Source: JAWLFY01 sp964462125 (GTDB lineage: Bacteria; Planctomycetota; Planctomycetia; Pirellulales; Pirellulaceae). From it: a DNA stretch of 17,415 nucleotides. The translations under genes were made by a program, and so were the position numbers. The notes beneath the pieces were generated by a model, which saw nothing but the letters and a program-made list of their open reading frames with translations, searched no databases and was not told where the DNA came from. The DNA lies in contig CAYWXT010000106.1 in NCBI GenBank assembly GCA_964462125.1, forward strand, positions 1 to 17,415, written 5' to 3'. Below are positions 7,322-14,600 of this stretch, in pieces (the first letter of the stretch is position 1; every line of letters starts with the position of its first letter).

Positions 7322-7387
7322 GGAACAGAACGAACCGTTGGGCGGGCACATGACCGTTTCCATTTTCCCATTCCGGAGTCAAACCTG

Positions 7388-8290
7388 ATGAAACGACGAG
7401 ACTTCCTTGCCGCCCCTGCCGCGCTCGCTGGCGCCGCAGGATTGGCCGCGTGGACCGGCCAGCATCCCGCTGCAAGCGCCCAGGCCCCCGCCACCTCGGC
7501 CGCTGACGAGGACAAACCGCCGATCCGCCAATCGGTGATGGGCTGGTGTTTGGAACCGATGGACGCCGTGACCCTGGCGCGACATGCCAAAGAAATCGGT
7601 CTCGAAGCGATCGAAGGGATCCCGGCGGAGCGCTACGAGGAGGTGACCAAGTTGGGGCTGAAGATCTCCCTGGTCAGCAGCCATGGCTTTGCCACCGGCC
7701 CGCTCGACCCTGAGAACCACCCCGTCGTGGAGGCCAAGCTACGCGAAGGGATCGATCTTGCGGTCAAATACGGCGCCCCCAACGTGATCACCTTCACGGG
7801 AATGGAGAAAGCCGGGATCCGCGATGAGGCGGCCAAGCGGAATTGTCTCGACTGCTGGAAACGGGTCCTCCCCTACGCTGAAGAAAATAACATCGGTCTG
7901 GTCCTGGAACACCTCAACACCCGCGACGATTCACACCCCATGAAAGGGCATCCGGGATACTGGGGAGACGACGTGGAACGATGCATCGACCTGGTGCAGT
8001 CGATCGATTCACCCAACTTCCGGCTGCTGTTCGACATCTACCACGTCCAGATCATGCACGGAGACATCATTCGACGAATCCGCCGCTACCACGAGTTCAT
8101 CGGTCACTACCACACCGCCGGGAATCCGGGACGCGGTGAGCTGGACGACAACCAGGAAATCAACTACCCGCCGATCATGCGGGCGATCCGGGAAACCGGC
8201 TACCAGGGCTATGTGGCCCAGGAATTCATCCCGACCGCCGACGACCCGATCGAATCGCTCCGTCAAGCCTACGAGTTGTGTGACGTGTAG
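7388..8290 (+). CDS. Hydroxypyruvate-isomerase-like TIM-barrel protein with Tat signal
   Basis: This 300-residue protein belongs to the sugar phosphate isomerase/epimerase (AP-endonuclease-2 type) TIM-barrel family, closest by motif to hydroxypyruvate isomerase. The N-terminus MKRRDFLAAPAALAGAAGLA is a twin-arginine export signal, and the mature part begins after about residue 35-42. Candidate metal and catalytic residues are Glu174 in VLEHLNT, Asp216 in LLFDIYHVQ, His242 in GHYHTAGNPGRGE, and Glu279 in VAQEFIPT. The two glutamates correspond to the catalytic pair of E. coli Hyi. A good ribosome site, GGAG at 7375-7378, lies 9 nt before ATG 7388. Planctomycetes carry many exported paralogues of this fold, so the true substrate could be another keto sugar or sugar acid. 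It appears to be a single-gene transcript flanked by hairpins. Confidence 0.85.
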   Translation: MKRRDFLAAPAALAGAAGLAAWTGQHPAASAQAPATSAADEDKPPIRQSVMGWCLEPMDAVTLARHAKEIGLEAIEGIPAERYEEVTKLGLKISLVSSHGFATGPLDPENHPVVEAKLREGIDLAVKYGAPNVITFTGMEKAGIRDEAAKRNCLDCWKRVLPYAEENNIGLVLEHLNTRDDSHPMKGHPGYWGDDVERCIDLVQSIDSPNFRLLFDIYHVQIMHGDIIRRIRRYHEFIGHYHTAGNPGRGELDDNQEINYPPIMRAIRETGYQGYVAQEFIPTADDPIESLRQAYELCDV

Positions 8291-8368
8291 CGCCGGCCAT
8301 GGGATGGAACTTCCCCCGGGCGGTGTGCGGCGCGCGGTGACGATCCGGCTCGGCGAGTCGGATGTACG

Positions 8369-8387
8369 TCCGTTTCGCCGAAACGGA
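8369..8387 (+). terminator. Perfect 8-bp hairpin after the isomerase-like gene
   Basis: TCCGTTTC (8369-8376) and GAAACGGA (8380-8387) pair exactly around the 3-nt loop GCC, followed by TTTCGG. It lies 79 bp after the isomerase stop and 52 bp before the MoxR start. The U-run is short, so it may be a weak terminator or an operator for the downstream operon. Confidence 0.45.
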
Positions 8388-8438
8388 TTTCGGTCCAAGT
8401 CGGTACAATGAGTCTCGAGACTTCAACCCGATCGATGG

Positions 8439-9875
8439 ATGTTTGTGCCGATGAATGCCGTTCTGGCCCCCCCGCAACCGGCGACCCTCCGTGAACTGCT
8501 CGACAGCGGTTGGCAGTCGAAGCCGGTCAAGCGCGAGATGCGGGATAACTTCGTCCGCATGTTGGCCGCTGGCGAAGAACTATTCCCTGGTATCGTCGGC
8601 TACGACGACACCGTCATACCCGATATCAACCTGGCGATTCTCGCCGGACACGACATGCTGTTCTTGGGGGAAAAGGGCCAGGCGAAGAGCCGCATCATGC
8701 GTCAGCTGACCCGCTTCCTCGATGAGTGGGTTCCCTATCTCGACCACCCCGGCCTTCCCCTTCACGAAGACCCGATCCACCCGATCACCGGCCCGGGCAA
8801 GCAGCTGGTCTCCAGCACCGATCCTGAGCAGATCCGGATCGGCTGGTGGCACCGCAGCGATCGCTACGCCGAGCGACTCAGCCCCGGCACGAAGTTCGCC
8901 GACATCATCGGTGAAATCGATCCGGCGAAGCTGACCGGTGGCGTCAGCATGAGTGCGGAGGAGGCGCTCTCGTTCGGGCTGATCCCCCGCCTGCACCGGG
9001 GCATCTTCGCCATGAACGAGCTGCCGGAACTGGATGACCTGGTGCAAGTCGGCCTGTTCAACATCCTGGAAGAACGTGACGTCCAGATCCGCGGCTACCC
9101 GATCCGGTTCGACCTCGACGTCGCCATCCTCTTCTCCGCCAATCCCGCGACCTACAACCGTTCGGGGAAGGTGATCCCGCAGCTCAAAGACCGCATCGGG
9201 ACGATCGTCCAAACCCATTATCCCCAGGAGCGCGACCAGGGGATCGAGATCCTGCAGCAGGAAGTCGGGAGGGAGTTGGAGGGAGACTATCCGGTCCAGG
9301 TTCCTTACTTCATGTACCAGATTGTCGAAGAGATCACGAACCAGGCCCGCCGCAGCAAGTACATCGACCAGGCCTCGGGGGTCTCCGCGCGGTTCTCCCT
9401 TGCCAACTTTCGCACCATGGTCGCTTCGGCCCGGCAGCGCGGTGTGATTCACGACGAGCGGCCGGCCATTCCCCGGATCAGCGACCTCGGGCACCTCTAT
9501 TCCAGCTCCCTCGGCAAGCTGGAACTTGACCTGATGGGCACCCATCAGATGTCCGAGCGTCAGGTCCTCGACGCGGTCGCCGCCCAGGCGATTCAGGTCG
9601 TGTTCCAGGAGTACGTCGACGAGCATGGTCTGGGAGAGATCGCGGAGATCTTCCGTGGCGGGGTCCGCGTCGAGGTTGGTGATCTGCTCCCCAGCGCCGC
9701 CTACGCGGAGCGACTGCAGCACGTTCCCCCGGCATGGGATAAGGCGTTTGAGCTCAACGCCAGCACCAGTGACGCCGTCCGCGCCAGTTGTGTCGAGTTC
9801 GTCCTGGCAGGGCTCTACAGCCTCGACCGCATCAGCCGTTCCCAACGCCACGGCAAGATCGAATACGAAACCTGA
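8439..9875 (+). CDS. MoxR-type AAA+ ATPase (magnesium-chelatase-like)
   Basis: This 478-residue cytoplasmic protein has no signal or membrane segment. Domain order is Walker A GEKGQAKS (res. 77-84), the insert ADIIGEIDPAKL, Walker B region RGIFAMNELPEL (187-198), the helix LVQVGLFNILEERDVQIRGYPI typical of MoxR and Mg-chelatase I subunits, sensor-1 ILFSANPATYN (230-240) and the arginine segment LKDRIGTIVQTHYP, followed by a helical lid. Walker B has Asn before the catalytic Glu rather than Asp; I recall this IFA(I/M)NELP form from this subfamily. ATG 8439 lacks a Shine-Dalgarno; ATG 8451 is an alternative 4 codons in. MoxR ATPases work with vWA partners as chaperones or assembly factors for protein complexes, and the next gene is such a partner. 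Confidence 0.9.
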   Translation: MFVPMNAVLAPPQPATLRELLDSGWQSKPVKREMRDNFVRMLAAGEELFPGIVGYDDTVIPDINLAILAGHDMLFLGEKGQAKSRIMRQLTRFLDEWVPYLDHPGLPLHEDPIHPITGPGKQLVSSTDPEQIRIGWWHRSDRYAERLSPGTKFADIIGEIDPAKLTGGVSMSAEEALSFGLIPRLHRGIFAMNELPELDDLVQVGLFNILEERDVQIRGYPIRFDLDVAILFSANPATYNRSGKVIPQLKDRIGTIVQTHYPQERDQGIEILQQEVGRELEGDYPVQVPYFMYQIVEEITNQARRSKYIDQASGVSARFSLANFRTMVASARQRGVIHDERPAIPRISDLGHLYSSSLGKLELDLMGTHQMSERQVLDAVAAQAIQVVFQEYVDEHGLGEIAEIFRGGVRVEVGDLLPSAAYAERLQHVPPAWDKAFELNASTSDAVRASCVEFVLAGLYSLDRISRSQRHGKIEYET

Positions 9876-9902
9876 CCCTTACCCGAATTGGCCCTATCCC
9901 CG

Positions 9903-11603
9903 ATGTCCTACCGTCTCGGCGGAATCATTCACGGTTATCAAAAGTACGACCCGACGTCGTTCCCGCCGCCGACGCAGCCCCCTCCAGATCTGGTCACCCC
10001 AGCGTTCGAACAGGCGTTGATGTATGGCGACTACCGAGAGCTGACCGAGGAAGAACTTGCTCGGGCGGTGCAGATCGATCCCAGCCAGATCTCCGGTCTC
10101 GGCCCCAGCCTCGAGATGCTGCGGGCGATGCTGGAGGAACGCAAACGCAAGATTCTGGAAACCTACGAAACCGATTCGGTGCTGAAAAAGTCACACCGCG
10201 CGTTTCGCACGTCGTCGAAGCATCTCCGCGTTCCTCCGAAGATGCAAAAGCTCTATCGCCAGGCGATCCTGCAAGAGCAACCCTTCATGATTGAACGGTT
10301 GTGGTACGCCGCCGACGACGATCACGGGGAACTCGCCCGTGGGCTGCTGCAGGTCGGCGAGCGGATGAGTGACAAGCACAACATCGAGGAACTCGCCACC
10401 CGGTACGAGTTCATCGGCATCGAGTCGATGTCGATCCCTCAAGCGCTGGAGATCAAGGAGGAACTCGAACAGATCGACGAGTTGCTGAAGCAGTTGGAGG
10501 AGGCGGCGAAGTCGGCCCAGATCGGCATCATCGACATGGAGGCACTTAGCGAGTTCGCCGAGCCCGGCGATATCGATCAGCTCGAGGAGATGCGGCGGCA
10601 GGTCGAAAACCTGCTCCGCGAGCAGGCCGAGCGTCAAGGTTTGGAGAAGAACCCCGATGGCGGCGGTTTCCGCCTGACCCCCCAAGCCTACAAAATCTTC
10701 CAAGGCCGGCTGCTTGAGCGGATCTTCAGCCAGCTCGCCCCGTCGCGCACCGGCCGCCATTTTGGCGATATCGTCGGCGAGGGTGCGGTGGAGTTGCAGC
10801 AGACCAAAGCGTACGAGTTCGGCGACAGCGTGGCAAATCTTGACCTGCCGCAAACCGTAATCAACGCGCTGCTGCGCCAGGGGGACGAGCGACCGCTGCG
10901 GCTGCACGGGGACGACATTGTCGTCCACAAAACGCGAAATCACCCTAAATGCGCGACCTGTGTCATCATGGACATGAGCGGCTCGATGCGCTACGACGGC
11001 CAATACATCAACGTCAAGCGAATGGCCCTGGCGCTGCAGGGATTGATCCAGTCCGAGTACCCGGGCGACTTCCTTCGCTTCATCGAGATGTACACCTTCG
11101 CCAAGCTGCGGTCCTATGGCGAGATCATCAGCTTGATGCCCAAGCCGGTGACGATCCATGATCCCTGGGTGCGGCTCAAGGCCGACATGAGCGACGAAGC
11201 GATCAGCGAGCACGAGATTCACCCGCACTTCACCAACATCCAGCACTCGCTGCAACTGGCCCGACAAAACCTCGCCACCGCCGACACACCGAACCGCCAA
11301 ATCATCTTGATCACCGATGGCCTGCCGACGGCGCACTTTGACGGCGAGTGGCTGTACATGCTCTATCCGCCCGACCCGATGACCGAACAAGCAACGCTCC
11401 GAGAAGCGGCGCTCTGCCATCGGGCAGGGATCACGATCAACATCTTCCTCGTCCCCAGTTGGTCGCAGAACGAGGAGGACATCAAGTTCGCTTATCGCGT
11501 GGCGCGGTCGACCCAAGGGCGAGTCTTTTTTACCAGCGGCCGAGACCTCGACCGATTCGTCGTCTGGGATTACTTAGAAAACCGCCGCGATATCATTGCC
11601 TGA
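9903..11603 (+). CDS. vWA-domain protein, partner of the MoxR ATPase
   Basis: This 566-residue protein has no signal or membrane segment, so it is probably cytoplasmic. ATG 9903 is preferred; an in-frame TTG at 9888 would add five residues. The N-terminal 340 residues are helical and charged (EELARAVQIDPSQISGL, EEMRRQVENLLREQAERQ), resembling the N-terminal regions of ViaA/CoxE-type proteins. The C-terminal vWA domain has an intact metal site: DMSGS (Asp357, Ser359, Ser361) and ITDGLPT (Asp472), ending FFTSGRDLDRFVVWDYL. It follows the ATPase by 27 bp on the same strand. Such pairs (RavA-ViaA, CoxD-CoxE, NorQ-NorD) use the vWA protein to present a target to the ATPase ring, so this gene probably defines the client, which may be the large protein encoded next. 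Confidence 0.9.
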   Translation: MSYRLGGIIHGYQKYDPTSFPPPTQPPPDLVTPAFEQALMYGDYRELTEEELARAVQIDPSQISGLGPSLEMLRAMLEERKRKILETYETDSVLKKSHRAFRTSSKHLRVPPKMQKLYRQAILQEQPFMIERLWYAADDDHGELARGLLQVGERMSDKHNIEELATRYEFIGIESMSIPQALEIKEELEQIDELLKQLEEAAKSAQIGIIDMEALSEFAEPGDIDQLEEMRRQVENLLREQAERQGLEKNPDGGGFRLTPQAYKIFQGRLLERIFSQLAPSRTGRHFGDIVGEGAVELQQTKAYEFGDSVANLDLPQTVINALLRQGDERPLRLHGDDIVVHKTRNHPKCATCVIMDMSGSMRYDGQYINVKRMALALQGLIQSEYPGDFLRFIEMYTFAKLRSYGEIISLMPKPVTIHDPWVRLKADMSDEAISEHEIHPHFTNIQHSLQLARQNLATADTPNRQIILITDGLPTAHFDGEWLYMLYPPDPMTEQATLREAALCHRAGITINIFLVPSWSQNEEDIKFAYRVARSTQGRVFFTSGRDLDRFVVWDYLENRRDIIA

Positions 11604-11640
11604 ACCCTCCGTCGCACATGGGATGCCGCCGGGTGCATGG

Positions 11641-11660
11641 TGGCATGCTCGAGTGTGCCA
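11641..11660 (+). promoter_or_regulatory. Hairpin between the vWA gene and the giant gene
   Basis: TGGCATGC (11641-11648) pairs with GTGTGCCA (11653-11660) around the loop TCGA, eight pairs of which two are G-U wobble. It lies in the 92-bp gap after the vWA stop and 36 nt before the preferred giant-gene start. It lacks a T-run, so it may modulate read-through, mRNA stability or translation. Confidence 0.35.
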
Positions 11661-11686
11661 AGACGTATCGCCAATGGCGGCCGGTT

Positions 11687-11692
11687 GGAGGT
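11687..11692 (+). promoter_or_regulatory. Shine-Dalgarno-like GGAGGT before ATG 11696
   Basis: GGAGGT ends 3 nt before ATG 11696. The match is strong but the spacing short. It is the only clear Shine-Dalgarno in this frame before the membrane anchor, and it decides my choice of start over ATG 11756. Confidence 0.45.
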
Positions 11693-11695
11693 ACG

Positions 11696-14600
11696 ATGAC
11701 GGTCGACGGAGAACGATCAGGTAATGGACGGGGGCGGTCATGCGAGGCAGCGACGATGGCTAGTTGGGGAAAGGGAGGGGCCAACCGGGGAAACCAAAAG
11801 GCGAGTTGGCGACGCTCCGCGCAGGGGCCCGTTCCACCACCGACCACCGCGGGGCACGAAGTCGGCCGTCGCGGCCGCGGTCGCCGCGCCTTGCTGTTTC
11901 GAGTCAGTCTCTTGATCACCCTGGCGATCGGTCTGGGCTTCACTCTGGTCCAGGTCATGCGGCGGCAACCGGCGCGGGTCGTGCCGTTGGTCGTTACAGC
12001 GGTGACTCGATCGGGGCCCCAGCTCGATGCCGGTCCGGGCAGTGTGATGCCCAACCCGTTTGCAACCGAGGACGTCGAGACCCTGGGAGGTTGGTTTGGC
12101 GGCGGTCAAAGGGCTCAGAATGTTCAGCTGTTCGGCCGACTGGAAGATCAAACGGGAGCGCTCACCTCCGAGACCAACGAGTTGCTCAACGCGTTGACCG
12201 GCGCGTTGGCCCATCCCGACTTGAAACCGGGCGGACCGGAGGGGAACACGCTGGCGGTTTTTCTAACCGCGCACGGGATTGTCGAGCGTGGTGAGCCTTA
12301 TCTGTTGATGGGTGACTCGACCCCCGGGGAGCCGGGCTCCTGGGTTGCGCTCGAGACGGTCTTTCGCGGGATCCTTGAGACGGTCGAGCAGGAGTCGGCG
12401 CGACTGGGGCAGCCTCGCGTGGTGGTCTTTTTGGACGCGGCCCGGAGCGGTGCGGCTTGGAGCTGGGGGAAATTTGAAGAGGACTTCAATCAGGGGTGCC
12501 GCGGTGTCCTCCGGAAACTGGGGGCCGATCGATTGGCGGTGATCACCTCGGGGGAGCTCGGGGAACGGAGTTGGTGCGATCCGCGGCGTGCGAACAGTCT
12601 GTTTGTCGATGCGTTGGTCCAGGCGTTCACCGGGGGCGCGGACTTCGACGGCGACGGTGGCGTGACGGTTGGTGAGATCACTCGATTCCTCCGGGAACAG
12701 GTGAGTTTGGAGGCAAAGTCGATCTGGGACGCGTCGCAACATCCGACCTTGTTGACCGACGATGCCGCCGAGTGGCTGTTCATCCATGAACCCGAGCACA
12801 AACCGGGGCCGCCATCGGCGCCGCCAGACATGGACGAGCTGGACAAGCAGTTTGCCCGTGCCCAGTCACTGTGGCGCCGGCACAATTCGTTACAAGCGGC
12901 GCCCCACCCACCCCTCGCGTCCGATCCGGTGCGGTGGTCGGAATTGGAGCGGTGGCTGGCGCGGCTTGATCAATTACTGATGGCCGGTCGCGGGTACCGG
13001 GCCGAGTTCGACGCAGCCGCGTCCAGCTGCGATAGCCTGTTGACGCGGTTCGAAGCGGGCCTTCCGGTGACGCCGAGTGAACTCCCCGAACGAAGTCTGC
13101 AGCGGTACTTCGCAGCGCCCGGCGCTGAGCCATCGATCGACCCCGAGTGGCGCGAGGCGTGGGAAGAGAAACCGGTGGCCGCGTCGATCCCGGAGCCGAT
13201 CAGCGAATCCCAAGCGGTTGATTTGGTGTTGCCATGGTTGAAGCAACAAGATTTTGACCCCGAGTCGTTGCAGGCCGCGGGGCGATTGTTGAAGGAACGC
13301 ACCGATGGGGCGCCCCGGTTGCTCGAGTCCCATTTGATTCGGCTGCTGGCCGCGCCCGACATGGGACATGTCTCTGCCGAGACTGCAGCTGCCGTGTTCG
13401 AGTCGCATCAGGCGAGCCGCGAGGTGATCTTGACCAAGGACCCGCGGGCCTTGTTTTGGATCCAGGAGGAGGTCGACCGCGCCGAGCGGGAGCGGTTGTC
13501 AGCGACCGATGCCGTGTTGGCACCCGGTCCAGACGCCCAGACACCGCGTCCGCTCAAAGATCATGCGCGCGACGGCGGTGCCTACGCGCGGCTTCGAGAT
13601 CGAGGCGACCTGATCTCCGACGCCTACCGTCGACGGGACGCGATGCTGCACGCAGTCCCGCGGATAGCGGAGACGTTGTTGTCTGACGCTCGGGCGTATA
13701 TCGATGAGGAGTCCTCGGCACCGACATCGAAACTGATTCGGCGGGCGATGGACGCAGCGGTGGAGTTGGCAGATCGACTGCGGCTGCGGGAACGTGGCAT
13801 CGAGGATTCGGATTGGGAGAGAGTGGAGTCGGCTGTGGCGGAAGCGGACGCGGCGATGCAGGCGTTGCGGGGACGTCTTCGTCAACGCGTGGACTCGGCC
13901 AGCGGCTCGAAGGCGGCCGACGAGAGTGGCCTGCGGCAAGCCTACGCGATGTTGGTCGGCTCGGGGGTTGCTCAAGCCGACCGCCGAGCGGCATTGCATC
14001 GCCGGCTGATTGAGCTGCTGCGGGTCTCCAGCGACATCGGCCGGGTCGGCCAGACGGAGGCGAGCAGTGCTTCGGAACGTTCGGCCCGGGCGGCGGATCT
14101 AATCGCGATCGACGGACAGCCGCCCTGGAACTACTGGCTCGAACAGCTCGAACCGGTCCGCGAGGAGTCACGCGGTGACTCGGGGCAGCCTGGTGCCGTG
14201 TTCCGCGCCGCGATTCGTGACTTTCATGCGGCCCCGGCCGGCGCCGACAGGAAGCTGGCAGAAATTCTTCGATCACCGGCTGAGAGAACCGGCGAGGGTT
14301 TGGGGCTTGCGGCGGTGCGCAGTGACCTGGACGAGCTGGAACGTGAGCTTCGGGGCAAGACAGTGCTGTTGGGAAACAGCCCGCGCGAGATCACCGGAGC
14401 GGTCGTCACCCGGTTTGCTGTCGACCTGCAGTTATGGATGTACGTGCACGCCGCCCGCACGCTGCAGGAGTTCTGGTGCGAGGCGGTGGCGGGTGAGTCG
14501 CCTTACTTCGAGAAGGCGGCCGAACGTCTGCTCAAGCCGCTGATCATGGACCCCGACCTCCGTCTCGAGCCGCGTCTCGGCGGGCGTGATTTGAGGGAGT

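Noticed and set aside
5828..7363. 511-codon open frame antisense to the hydrolase-fold gene
   Set aside because: The sense strand carries clear domain motifs and a signal peptide; the antisense product has no recognisable motif.
10191..11516. 441-codon open frame antisense to the vWA gene
   Set aside because: The sense frame contains the intact vWA metal site; the antisense product is a Leu/Val/Asp-rich mirror of it with no motif.
11348..11695. Upstream extension of the giant gene into the vWA gene
   Set aside because: The first 116 codons overlap the vWA coding frame or the spacer and give Arg/Pro-rich sequence; a Shine-Dalgarno-bearing ATG lies at 11696.
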